Of a DNA stretch of 28,054 nt, positions 5,892-14,013 are shown one piece after another (positions within the stretch are counted from its first letter, which is position 1; every line of letters begins with the position of its first letter). The notes below the pieces were generated by a model that was given only the letters and a program-made list of their open reading frames with translations, was not told the DNA's origin and did not search any database. The position numbers and the translations under genes are program-made. Source of the stretch: an uncultured Lachnospiraceae bacterium (GTDB taxonomy: Bacteria > Bacillota_A > Clostridia > Lachnospirales > Lachnospiraceae); NCBI GenBank assembly GCA_910585655.1, contig CAJUFW010000016.1:4078-32131 (forward strand), in the 5' to 3' direction.

Positions 5892-8394
5892 CTAATCCTG
5901 ACGGATATCTGTTACTGTTACACGGCACCGCAGCTCGGCACCATTTACACGCGCTACAACGGTTGTCGTTCCGGCTTTCTTTGCCCTGACACGGCCTCCT
6001 GTCACCGTACAGATATCCGGATTATCTACATCCCAGATAATACCGCTTGTAACACCCATGACACGTAGCAGGTAGGAATCATACTGCTCTAAGGTCAGAG
6101 AAGTATAGTTTAATCCGACTACTGTCACCTGAACCGTTGCGATCCTGCCGCTCGTGGTGGTAGCTGTCACAACTGCCGTACCAGGCGCTACGCCTCGGAT
6201 AATTCCGGAAGTCTTTCCGACCGTAGCGACCGAACGGTTATTTGTACTCCATACCACACTGTCCGTACTGTCTACCGGACGCAGAGAGTAATTGATTGTC
6301 TCGCTTCCTCCGACGCCCATCGTCACTTGAGTCGGATTAAGGGTAATTGCCGTAGAAGCCACAACCGGACGTACAATAACGACACAGACCGCTTTTAAAC
6401 CACTGCTGTCCTTTGCCTTTGCTGTAATGTTACAGGTTCCGGCAGCGATAGCCGTCACCCTGCCGTTCGTATCCACTATCGCAATCTTGCTATCGCTAGA
6501 AGTATAGTTCGGGGTTTTATAGGTTGCATTACTTGGTTTAATCTTTGCTTTTAACGTCGCATTGTCTCCTACTACCATATTCAACAAGCCACGATTAAGC
6601 GTCAGACTGGTCGCCTGCCGTACTACCCGTACTTCACAGCTTGCTTCTGCCTCACTGCCGTCCTTAGCATAGGCAGTAATCGTTGCCGTTCCTAGCTTCA
6701 GACCGGTAATGACACCCTTTTTGGAAACACTGCATACCTTTGGATTGCTTGATTTCCAAGTCACCGTCTGATTTGTCGCCGCTGAATTCTGTACCTTGGC
6801 TGTCAGCGTAAATTTCTTTCCAAGTCCCAGCTTGTAAGAAGACTTATTGAGTTTAATTGACGTTACCTTTTCAATCACCTGTACCATACAAACCGCGATA
6901 TATCCGCCTTCCTCTGTCGTACAGGTAATGATTGCCGCTCCTCCTCCGATACCACGTACCGTTCCTGAAGCGGAAACTGCCGCTACGCTGGCATTGGAAG
7001 TCGTCCATTTCACTTTTTGGTTCGTCGCATTATCCGGAAGAACGGTTGCCGTAAGCTTAATCGTCTTTCCCTTATCTACTGTTACCGAATCATAATTCAG
7101 TTCCACACCGGTCACTTGCTGATTGACGGTTACATAACAGAAGGCAGCCAGGTTGTTTTCTGTCGTCACTGTAATGACGCAGGTTCCTTCTGCTACTCCT
7201 GTTACCCGACCCTTGGTGTCTACCTTTGCTACAGAAGTATCGTTTGAACTCCAACGCAGCTTTGTTTCAGTTGTTGTTTTCGGGTTAAAGGTTGCTTCCA
7301 AATTATAGAACTCGCCTACATCCAATAATAAGCCTGTCGCATCCAGCTTAATCGTTGTCGCTGCCTGCTTGACGATTACCGTACAAACCTTGCTGTAGCC
7401 GCCGTCTGCTGTCGTCACCGTAACATATGTCGTCCCTGCCTTTTTCGCCGTAACCAAACCAGTGGAATTAACCGTTGCTACCTTCGTATCCATAGACACA
7501 AAGGTTACGCTCCGGTCATACGCATTATTCGGCAGTACTTCATAGGTCAGACGGTGCGTATTACCTACCTCTAAGGTAATGCTGCTTTGATCTAATGTCA
7601 AAGAGGTGACTGGCTCCATAACGGTGATTTCACAAAATGCCTGCTTGGTCGGATCCCCGTTGGATGTTGCAATAATCGTCACGGTACCACTTCCGACAAA
7701 GGTAATCACACCATTTTGATCTACCTTTGCTACTTTTTCGTTACTGGATTTCCAGCTTACTGTTTTATCTGTTGCATCTGCCGGAGTAACCGTTGCATAA
7801 AGCTGGTACTTTCCAACAGATTGCGGCAACGTCAAATTCGTCTCGGACAACGTAATTCCGCCCGGCGCCAACGTAACCGTAACGATACAAGAACCTACTA
7901 CCATATTATCTTGGTTGATTGCCATGATAATAGCAGTTCCTGCTTTTTTACCAGTAACCGAACAAAAATCCGTCCGGTTGTTCGGATCATCTACGGATAC
8001 AATCGTCTCGTCGGAAGATACCCAATGCAGCTTTACTTTTTTAGTTAAAGCAGGAGAAATAATCGCTTTTATTCCTTTCGACTCGCCTATTGCCAAATCC
8101 ATTTGGCTTGGATTCAAGGTGATCCCAGTCGTCGTGCCGATAACCGTAATACGACAGGTAACGGATTTTTCTACTCCGCCGATCGTCTGCGTAGCAACAA
8201 ACTCTACCTCGCCTTCCTTTTCACCTTTTACCACTACTCGTGTCGAATCCAACGGATCCCAGGAAATAATTCCTTCCTCTGATACTTCCCATTTTACCGG
8301 AACACTTGGATTGGTACTAAATATCTCTAAATCTATCGTAGTTCCCACCGGAATAGTAGCTTCTTCTAAGTTCATAGAAAGCGTGTCAATAACA
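5892..8394 (-). repeat. Tandem Big_2 coding repeats, period about 249 bp
   Basis: The repeat units begin near 8392, 8137, 7870, 7618, 7370, 7122, 6872, 6622, 6366 and 6115 (minus strand). Their amino acid pattern is shared, but at DNA level they have diverged strongly, so this is an old expansion rather than a recent duplication. The last unit is shortened (about 74 residues). Confidence 0.75.
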
Positions 8395-9962
8395 TGGATA
8401 ATAAAACTAAATACTGGTGCGTTCGCCGCTACTGCCTCTTCATAAGAATTATATTTTTTCGGATATCCGTAAACTATCTTTTCTCCCTTTCGTTTTGCTG
8501 TTACGATACCGGTATTGGTATTTGCCTCTACAATATTTTTACTTCCGTCTTCTGTTTCAAAACGATAGTTCTTTATATCATCTTCACTTAAATTTGTATT
8601 ATTAAAAAAACTAAATTTATCGCCTACATTCATCCAGACACTTCTGCCAGATATCGCCACTATCGGTACTTCAAAGTGTACTTCTGCCTGGAATTCTCTC
8701 TCTTCAATATTATTAGGCAACCGATCCATCTGCGCCCGAAAGACATAATTGCCGGCTTTATTCAGCTTTAAACGGATTTCGCTGGCTCCATAAATACTTT
8801 TATGCTTCATTTCCTCCATTCCGCTGGCATCAAAAGTGTATAAATCCGTAGAAACTTCTTTATCCGTTCCTTCATAGAAAAGCTGATAACTCATCGTTTT
8901 ATATTTATCTGCTTTCACTGGCATTGGATCATAAGCAGTCGAATAAAATGTGACAGTTCCTACTCCTTCCTCATCTACCTCAGCCTTTACATTTTCCAAA
9001 TTCTCCGAAAAACCTGCATAAGAACCAAGCGTCACCGTTGATCCAGAGGTTATTGCCGGCGCTGTTGCAGAAAACTCCAGCGGAACCACTACTTCCAAAG
9101 TTTCTGATTGCTTCCCATTTCCTCCCATGGCAGGGATACTTACCTCTACTTTAGAATAGCCGGCACCTACTGCTTCTAATACGCCTCCTACTGCCTGCTC
9201 TATTCCATTTCCTGCTATTTTTATAACATTTTCATTGTCCGAAACCCATTCCAGATCGGTTCCTGAATAATCGTATTTATAATCGCCGCTTATCGCGCCG
9301 TTAGATGGTGTAACATATTTAACCGCTAGCTGATGCTTGATTCCCGGATAACGAACTTTCAGAGAATGCCCTTCCGGCGCCTGATCCGTTCCTGGACGCA
9401 TAATATAGTAATAAGCTTTACCTTTATTATCTGTCGGCTTACTTTTATCAAGATCCAAGTCTACTTCTACGTTAAACGAAAAGTTAGCAGGTTCTTTATT
9501 TGGTTCTATTATCTGTCCTGTAATAGTAGTTCGCCCTGGTCCCTTTACGGTTAGCTTGAGCTGGATAGCCGTTCCGGAAGCATTCTTTATAGGAGTAGCT
9601 TCAATGACATTTGTCTTATTATCTGCATTTAACACTATATCGGTTCCTACAACCGGATTTCCGTTAGGGTTTTCCGCTCCATCAATCTTAGAAACATAAA
9701 GCTGCAGAGTCTGCTCGGTAGCTGTCATTTTATGATAGCTAGAATCACCCGATGCAGGAATGTATTTACCATTTCCTAAACTAAAATAATAGGTCTGTAA
9801 AAAAGGAGGAGCATCCACTACTGCTTCCGCCGTAATCTTCCCCATCTCCACACTTCCCCCCATCCCATCCGGGAATGGCAGGATACCAAGCAAGAGAACC
9901 AGACACAGCCCAAACGCCAGCCGCCTCCTCCATATTCCTTTCTCAAACAAACTCCATTTCAT
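5892..9962 (-). CDS. Large secreted protein with about ten Big_2 (Ig-like) repeats
   Basis: This 1356-residue protein starts with a basic stretch and a hydrophobic core (about 15-30), a signal peptide or signal anchor; cleavage after ITAEA near residue 46 is plausible. Residues about 50-520 have extracellular beta-rich character but no family I can name. From about 523 to the end there are roughly ten Big_2 domains of about 83 residues. Each follows the pattern leu-rich strand, G, P, W.SSN..VA.V...G.VT..AGT..IT, then C.V.V; the first and last are degenerate. No LPXTG motif, SLH domain or C-terminal membrane anchor is visible, so it is probably secreted or held non-covalently. Big_2 arrays usually act as spacers in adhesins or cell-wall proteins. 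The actual function is unknown. The ATG at 9962 has GGAGG 11 nt upstream. It is divergent from a LytTR regulator and upstream of recN. Confidence 0.88.
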   Translation of the reverse strand: MKWSLFEKGIWRRRLAFGLCLVLLLGILPFPDGMGGSVEMGKITAEAVVDAPPFLQTYYFSLGNGKYIPASGDSSYHKMTATEQTLQLYVSKIDGAENPNGNPVVGTDIVLNADNKTNVIEATPIKNASGTAIQLKLTVKGPGRTTITGQIIEPNKEPANFSFNVEVDLDLDKSKPTDNKGKAYYYIMRPGTDQAPEGHSLKVRYPGIKHQLAVKYVTPSNGAISGDYKYDYSGTDLEWVSDNENVIKIAGNGIEQAVGGVLEAVGAGYSKVEVSIPAMGGNGKQSETLEVVVPLEFSATAPAITSGSTVTLGSYAGFSENLENVKAEVDEEGVGTVTFYSTAYDPMPVKADKYKTMSYQLFYEGTDKEVSTDLYTFDASGMEEMKHKSIYGASEIRLKLNKAGNYVFRAQMDRLPNNIEEREFQAEVHFEVPIVAISGRSVWMNVGDKFSFFNNTNLSEDDIKNYRFETEDGSKNIVEANTNTGIVTAKRKGEKIVYGYPKKYNSYEEAVAANAPVFSFIIHVIDTLSMNLEEATIPVGTTIDLEIFSTNPSVPVKWEVSEEGIISWDPLDSTRVVVKGEKEGEVEFVATQTIGGVEKSVTCRITVIGTTTGITLNPSQMDLAIGESKGIKAIISPALTKKVKLHWVSSDETIVSVDDPNNRTDFCSVTGKKAGTAIIMAINQDNMVVGSCIVTVTLAPGGITLSETNLTLPQSVGKYQLYATVTPADATDKTVSWKSSNEKVAKVDQNGVITFVGSGTVTIIATSNGDPTKQAFCEITVMEPVTSLTLDQSSITLEVGNTHRLTYEVLPNNAYDRSVTFVSMDTKVATVNSTGLVTAKKAGTTYVTVTTADGGYSKVCTVIVKQAATTIKLDATGLLLDVGEFYNLEATFNPKTTTETKLRWSSNDTSVAKVDTKGRVTGVAEGTCVITVTTENNLAAFCYVTVNQQVTGVELNYDSVTVDKGKTIKLTATVLPDNATNQKVKWTTSNASVAAVSASGTVRGIGGGAAIITCTTEEGGYIAVCMVQVIEKVTSIKLNKSSYKLGLGKKFTLTAKVQNSAATNQTVTWKSSNPKVCSVSKKGVITGLKLGTATITAYAKDGSEAEASCEVRVVRQATSLTLNRGLLNMVVGDNATLKAKIKPSNATYKTPNYTSSDSKIAIVDTNGRVTAIAAGTCNITAKAKDSSGLKAVCVVIVRPVVASTAITLNPTQVTMGVGGSETINYSLRPVDSTDSVVWSTNNRSVATVGKTSGIIRGVAPGTAVVTATTTSGRIATVQVTVVGLNYTSLTLEQYDSYLLRVMGVTSGIIWDVDNPDICTVTGGRVRAKKAGTTTVVARVNGAELRCRVTVTDIRQD

Positions 9963-10282
9963 ATCTACGTTTACCTCCTTGTTCCGTCCTTCATAGGCGC
10001 TCCTTGATCGGTTCGCTACACTACTCTCTTCTCATATCGGCAGAATTCCTCTTCTCCTTAACGCCAACCCCGTAAAGCAGCGCTTCCATTATTCTCCTGC
10101 CCTCTGTTTTTTGCAGCCGCCCCGTTCAGTTCCAAATTTTTCATAGCAAAAGTTTACCAATCCTTTTTGACAATTTTGTGTCATAACCTGTTTTTTTCTT
10201 GCAAATCCAAACGTTTCATGATAGACTGAGGATAAGACAAAATATTGACTCTTTGATTCGGATATAGGTTAGGTGACACGCT
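9963..10282. other. Divergent intergenic region, Big_2 gene / LytTR regulator
   Basis: This 320-bp gap must hold the control signals for both divergent genes. An inverted repeat TGACA, 6-bp gap, TGTCA lies at 10168-10183. On the Big_2 side there are two short open frames, each with a good ribosome site: 22 codons from 10089 to 10021 (MEALLYGVGVKEKRNSADMR..., AGGAG 4 nt upstream) and 7 codons from 9994 to 9971 (MKDGTRR, AAGGAG 5 nt upstream). These could be leader peptides or chance. On the plus side AGGTG lies about 7 nt before the regulator ATG, and TTGACT (about 10245) has no convincing -10. I cannot fix a promoter for either gene. Confidence 0.4.
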
Positions 10283-10990
10283 ATGAGGATTGCTGTATGT
10301 GACGACTCGATTATCGAACGAAGCTCTTTTTATGAAATGCTGGTACGTTATTGTACTGCCCATTCGATTGAAGCCGGAATCGAACTCTTCGGGAACGGAG
10401 AAGATTTTCTTTCCTCATCTCCATCCGGCAAATATGCCATTATTCTGATGGATGTTTTCCTAAAAGGTATAAGCGGCATGGATACCATTCATGAGCTTAG
10501 AAAAACAGATACCGATGCGATTGTGATTTTCTGCTCTTCCACGGCAGAACATGCGATCGAAGGTTACTCTGTACAAGCTACCAACTATCTGTTAAAGCCA
10601 GTTAGTTATGTACGACTCTCGGAAGCGTTAGATGCCTGTCAGGAACTGCTGTTAGAAAATACACGGACACTGACGGTTCTCTCCGACCGCCTTCCGATTC
10701 CTATTTTACACAAGTCGATTACTTACATTGAAGTGATGAACTCTACCTGTACCATCCATACTTCCAATATGACAGTCAGCACTTACCGCTCCTTAGGCGA
10801 TTTGGAGTTAGAGCTTCCTTCTCCACCTTTTCTGCGGTGTCATCGGAGCTATTTATTAAATATGAACCATGTAGATGTCCCTTTAGAGCGTGATTTTCGG
10901 CTGAAAGACGGCTCCTTGATCCCTATCAGTAAAAAGGAAAAAACCAAAATCAAGCAGCAATACTTTCAGTATCTTTGGAATCAAAATTGA
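10283..10990 (+). CDS. LytTR-family response regulator (AgrA/LytR type), orphan
   Basis: The 235-residue protein has an N-terminal receiver domain with D7/D8, phospho-acceptor D57 in IILMDVFLKG and K105 in NYLLKPVS. A C-terminal LytTR DNA-binding domain spans about 138-233 (ILHKSITYIEVMNSTCTIHT, then FLRCHRSYLLNMNHV). Family members, once phosphorylated, bind direct repeats ahead of genes for surface proteins, peptides or autolysins. No histidine kinase lies next to it in this window, so its partner is elsewhere or it works unphosphorylated. It is transcribed away from the large Big_2 protein gene across a shared 320-bp region, which makes that gene the obvious candidate target. The ATG at 10283 has AGGTG about 7 nt upstream. 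A terminator at 11014-11048 follows. Confidence 0.9.
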   Translation: MRIAVCDDSIIERSSFYEMLVRYCTAHSIEAGIELFGNGEDFLSSSPSGKYAIILMDVFLKGISGMDTIHELRKTDTDAIVIFCSSTAEHAIEGYSVQATNYLLKPVSYVRLSEALDACQELLLENTRTLTVLSDRLPIPILHKSITYIEVMNSTCTIHTSNMTVSTYRSLGDLELELPSPPFLRCHRSYLLNMNHVDVPLERDFRLKDGSLIPISKKEKTKIKQQYFQYLWNQN

Positions 10991-11013
10991 TTGTTTCTTT
11001 GTCCTTTCTATAC

Positions 11014-11048
11014 ATCCAGGCTCAGATATCACCTATCCGAGCCTGGAT
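11014..11048. terminator. Bidirectional terminator between LytTR gene and yebC
   Basis: ATCCAGGCTC (11014-11023) pairs perfectly with GAGCCTGGAT (11039-11048), and inner GATA/TATC lengthens the stem. T-rich sequence follows on the plus strand (ATTTATTTACG and beyond), while the minus-strand side is less T-rich. It sits between two convergent genes, so it probably ends both transcripts. Confidence 0.75.
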
Positions 11049-11062
11049 ATTTATTTACGTTT

Positions 11063-11791
11063 TTATTCATCCCAGTTATGGTAGACAGCCTGTACATCGT
11101 CATCCTCGTCCAACAAATCCAACGTCCGGTTGAGCTGCTTGATATCGTTTTCATCTGTCAGCTCCACCCAATTTTGCGGAATCATCGTTACTTCTGCCTC
11201 TACCATCGGAATCCCTGCCGCCTCCAATTTTTCCCGTACCTCGCTAAAGCTGTCCGGATCGGTCAAAATCTCATAGCTGTCCTCTTCCTCGGAAAAATCC
11301 TCTGCTCCTGCGTCTAACGCCAGCATCATCAGCTCGTCGGCATCCATACTGCATTCTTCCCGATCCACGATGATCTGTCCTTTTTTATCAAACATATAAG
11401 ACACACAGCCTTGTGTTCCTACATTGCCGCTGCCCTTTGTAAACGCATTCCGCACGTTCGCTGCCGTACGATTTTTATTGTCGGTCAGCGCATCTACAAT
11501 AATCGCAATTCCGCTCGGTCCATACCCCTCGTACGTTACGTATTCGTAATTGACGGAGTTGGCATCCCCTGCCGCTTTTTTGATTCCCCGATCAATTGTA
11601 TCGTTCGGCATGTTGTTGGCTTTTGCCTTGGCAATTACGTCGCGCAGCTTACTGTTATTAGCCGGATCTGCTCCGCCTTCCTTGACTGCTACCGCAATTT
11701 CTCTTCCAATCACCGTAAAAATTTTTCCCTTTGCTGCATCGTTTTTTTCTTTTTTATGTTTAATATTTGCAAATTTAGAATGTCCTGACAT
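11063..11791 (-). CDS. yebC: YebC/PmpR-family protein
   Basis: The 242-residue protein matches the YebC/PmpR family end to end. It has the invariant N-terminus MSGHSKFANIKHKKE, the conserved middle NNMPNDTIDRGIKKA and YEGYGPSGIAIIVD, the GCVSYMFDKKGQI segment and the acidic C-terminal domain. Family members are described as transcriptional regulators, and some as translation factors easing ribosome stalling at proline runs; which role applies here cannot be told from sequence. The ATG at 11791 has AAGGAAG about 7 nt upstream. It follows argR by 24 bp, so it is probably the last gene of the argR transcript, ending at the hairpin at 11014-11048. B. subtilis does not have it in this position. 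Confidence 0.95.
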   Translation of the reverse strand: MSGHSKFANIKHKKEKNDAAKGKIFTVIGREIAVAVKEGGADPANNSKLRDVIAKAKANNMPNDTIDRGIKKAAGDANSVNYEYVTYEGYGPSGIAIIVDALTDNKNRTAANVRNAFTKGSGNVGTQGCVSYMFDKKGQIIVDREECSMDADELMMLALDAGAEDFSEEEDSYEILTDPDSFSEVREKLEAAGIPMVEAEVTMIPQNWVELTDENDIKQLNRTLDLLDEDDDVQAVYHNWDE

Positions 11792-11815
11792 CGTTTTTCT
11801 TCCTTTCTATTATCT

Positions 11816-12268
11816 TTATCTGCCCAGCGCTTCTTCAATTTGTTTCATAACCTCTTTGGTCTGCTCGGCGGTGCGGATTGCGCACATAATCGTATCGTCT
11901 CCGGCAATGCTGCCGACAATTTCTTTGATCTGCAAAGCATCCAGAGCAGCAGCCACTGCCATTGCCATCCCTGCCACCGTATTGATGACCAGAATATTTT
12001 GCGCCATATCCATCGAAACAAAGCCGCTCCGCAGCACTCTGGTATAGCGTTCATTCATTCCGCCGTCCCCGCCCTGTAAGACGACATATTTCTGTCCCTT
12101 ACCGTCTACGCTGACTTTTGTCAGATTCAGTTCCCTAATATCTCTTGACACCGTTGCCTGTGTCACCTGATAGCCGGCATTTGAAAGCAAATCCGCAAGT
12201 TCCTCTTGTGTCTCCACATCGTACTCCTGGATCAGCTCAATGATTTTATCCTGTCTCCTTGCCTTCAT
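11816..12268 (-). CDS. argR: Arginine repressor ArgR/AhrC
   Basis: ArgR senses L-arginine and controls arginine synthesis and breakdown genes as a hexamer. The 150-residue protein has an N-terminal winged helix with the conserved ATVSRDIRELNL and a C-terminal oligomerisation and arginine-binding domain with SIAGDDTIMCAIRT. The ATG at 12268 is preferred to the in-frame ATG at 12280: it gives the family start MKARRQDKI and has GGAGG 5 nt upstream. The first 23 nt overlap the end of nadK in another frame, suggesting translational coupling. ArgR in this cluster is normally followed by recN, but here yebC, a LytTR regulator and the Big_2 gene lie between them. Confidence 0.96.
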   Translation of the reverse strand: MKARRQDKIIELIQEYDVETQEELADLLSNAGYQVTQATVSRDIRELNLTKVSVDGKGQKYVVLQGGDGGMNERYTRVLRSGFVSMDMAQNILVINTVAGMAMAVAAALDALQIKEIVGSIAGDDTIMCAIRTAEQTKEVMKQIEEALGR

Positions 12269-13133
12269 TCCTTCCTCCATTCCAAAGCATCCGTAGGTTT
12301 TCCAGAACTCCCCTGCTGCCGATTTTAATAAAATATGTTTGCTGCATGGCTTTTTTTACCTCTACCATATCTCCGGTTTCCAAAAGGATTCCCGTATTCC
12401 CATCAAAACTGACAATTGCTTCCTCTTTCTGGGATTTTTTACTTGTAGCAATTTCAATTCTGATACAATCTTCTGCCGAAGCTACGATGCTCCGTATTTC
12501 CAGAGAATGGGCGCATATCGGGGTGATGGCAAAAGCCCTGCCTTCCGGCAGAATCACCGGTCCTCCGGCAGAGAGGTTATACGCGGTAGACCCTGTTGGC
12601 GTCGAAAGAATGACTCCATCCCCGCGGTAATGCGTCAGCGGCTGTCCGTTGACCACGACCTGCATCGAAACGATTCTGGAATACCCGCTTCTGGTAATGA
12701 CAATATCGTTTAAAGCCTCTGCTCTGTATACCGCCTCTCCCGCCTTGTACACCGTGCCAGAAAGCATGATTCGCTCCTCTAACCGGTACTGCCCTGCCAG
12801 CAGCAGCTCGATCGCCTCCGTGGCATGCTCCATCTCCACTTCGGTTAAAAATCCCAGGGTACCCAGGTTAATTCCCATGATCGGAAGACGATAGCCTGCC
12901 AGTTCTCTCGCTGCCTGGATTACCGTCCCGTCCCCTCCTAACACCAAAGCCGCCTCGGTTTCCGGAAGAATCTCGCTGACGTCGGTAAAGCCCTCCCCGC
13001 CCAACCCACCCTCCGGCTTTGTCGGCAGAAGCTGCGCGCTTCCTCCCCTTTTTTCGATTTCCTCTTTGATCCGATACGCCATCTGCATACTGTCATCCTT
13101 GCCATAATTTACAATAATGCCGAAATGCTTCAC
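12246..13133 (-). CDS. nadK: NAD kinase
   Basis: NAD kinase phosphorylates NAD to NADP. The 295-residue protein has the GGDGT motif at 66-70, NLGTLGFLTEVE at about 89-100 and the conserved GDGVILSTPTGSTAYNLSAGGP that forms the NAD-binding and catalytic site. The start is taken as GTG at 13133, which gives the family-like N-terminus MKHFGIIVNYGKDD and has a GGGGG run 7 nt upstream; the longer in-frame reading to 13313 lies inside tlyA and encodes unrelated sequence. It follows tlyA by 28 bp, and its last 23 nt overlap argR. Confidence 0.95.
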   Translation of the reverse strand: MKHFGIIVNYGKDDSMQMAYRIKEEIEKRGGSAQLLPTKPEGGLGGEGFTDVSEILPETEAALVLGGDGTVIQAARELAGYRLPIMGINLGTLGFLTEVEMEHATEAIELLLAGQYRLEERIMLSGTVYKAGEAVYRAEALNDIVITRSGYSRIVSMQVVVNGQPLTHYRGDGVILSTPTGSTAYNLSAGGPVILPEGRAFAITPICAHSLEIRSIVASAEDCIRIEIATSKKSQKEEAIVSFDGNTGILLETGDMVEVKKAMQQTYFIKIGSRGVLENLRMLWNGGRNEGKETG

Positions 13134-13161
13134 CCGCCATCCCCCTTCTCTTTCGTTCCCG

Positions 13162-14013
13162 TTATGATTTCTCGTCCAATGCTTTATGCGCCTCCCATAC
13201 GACCCGGCTAATCTCCTCCTGCCAGTCCTCTTGCCCGTCCGCATTGCCCTCACAGGAAAACTCTTCGGTCTGTATCTCTTCTGCCCGATACTCCAAATAG
13301 AGCAAATATTCAATGTTGCCCTCCGGTCCCTTTATCGGAGAATACTCCAATGCAAGCACCGTAAACCCCAATTGTAACGCACAGTGAATCACTGCCTCTA
13401 TGACTTCCTCGTGTACCTTCGGATCTCGCACAACTCCCTTTTTTCCGACTTTCTCCCGACCAGCCTCAAACTGCGGCTTAATCAGTACGACCATCTGCGC
13501 CCGATTGGCAAGGAGCGCCCGAACTGGCTCCAACACTTTCGTCAGGGAAATAAAAGATACATCCACCGAAGCAAAACAAACTGCTTCCCCAATCTGATCC
13601 GGCGTCACATAACGGATGTTGGTCTTTTCCATAGAAACCACCCGAGGGTCCTGCCGCAGCTTCCATGCCAGTTGGTTGGTTCCTACGTCGATCGCATAGA
13701 CGCGTGCAGCGCCGTTTTGCAGCATACAGTCCGTAAAACCGCCGGTCGAAGAGCCGATATCCATACAGACTTTTCCTTCTAAATTCAACTCATACGTCTG
13801 GATTGCCTTTTCTAATTTAAGCCCGCCCCGACTGACGTATTTTAACGGCGGATGCTTTAAAGTAATTTCAACGGCAGTATCAAACATACTCCCTGCCTTA
13901 TCCTCCCGCTGACCGTTTACCAAAACCTCTCCCGACATAATGACCGCTTTCGCTTTTTCCCTCGACTGCGCCAGTCCACGACTAACCAGCAGGACATCCA
14001 GCCGTTCTTTCAT
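13162..14013 (-). CDS. tlyA: TlyA-family rRNA 2'-O-methyltransferase
   Basis: TlyA proteins methylate ribose 2'-OH groups in 16S and/or 23S rRNA; the old name hemolysin A is historical. The 283-residue protein has an N-terminal S4 RNA-binding domain (about 3-60, RLDVLLVSRGLAQSREKAKA) and an FtsJ-type Rossmann methyltransferase domain with the SAM motif DIGSSTGGFTDCML at about 85-98, then VDVSFISL and VVLIKPQFEAG. The C-terminus is acidic. The start at 14013 overlaps the end of dxs by 32 nt, and the frame begins at the usual MKERLDVLL. Genes on both sides are in the standard order dxs-tlyA-nadK-argR. Confidence 0.93.
   Translation of the reverse strand: MKERLDVLLVSRGLAQSREKAKAVIMSGEVLVNGQREDKAGSMFDTAVEITLKHPPLKYVSRGGLKLEKAIQTYELNLEGKVCMDIGSSTGGFTDCMLQNGAARVYAIDVGTNQLAWKLRQDPRVVSMEKTNIRYVTPDQIGEAVCFASVDVSFISLTKVLEPVRALLANRAQMVVLIKPQFEAGREKVGKKGVVRDPKVHEEVIEAVIHCALQLGFTVLALEYSPIKGPEGNIEYLLYLEYRAEEIQTEEFSCEGNADGQEDWQEEISRVVWEAHKALDEKS

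Noticed and set aside
5892..9962. Plus-strand open frames across the Big_2 gene, for example 7915-8445
   Set aside because: They are antisense shadows of a repetitive, threonine/valine-rich gene, lack ribosome sites and have no family character.
10100..10140. Possible third copy of the repeat linker (TGTTTT ... AGTTCC) before the Big_2 gene
   Set aside because: The two parts are separated by about 15 extra bases and no palindrome with the bulge flanks them.
10145..10220. LytTR-type binding repeats (AAAGTTTAC and AACGTTTCA)
   Set aside because: They match the loose consensus only partly and are about 60 bp apart instead of the usual one helical turn plus.
13134..13313. Longer NAD kinase reading from 13313
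   Set aside because: It lies inside tlyA, encodes unrelated basic sequence, and the GTG at 13133 has the family N-terminus and a ribosome site.
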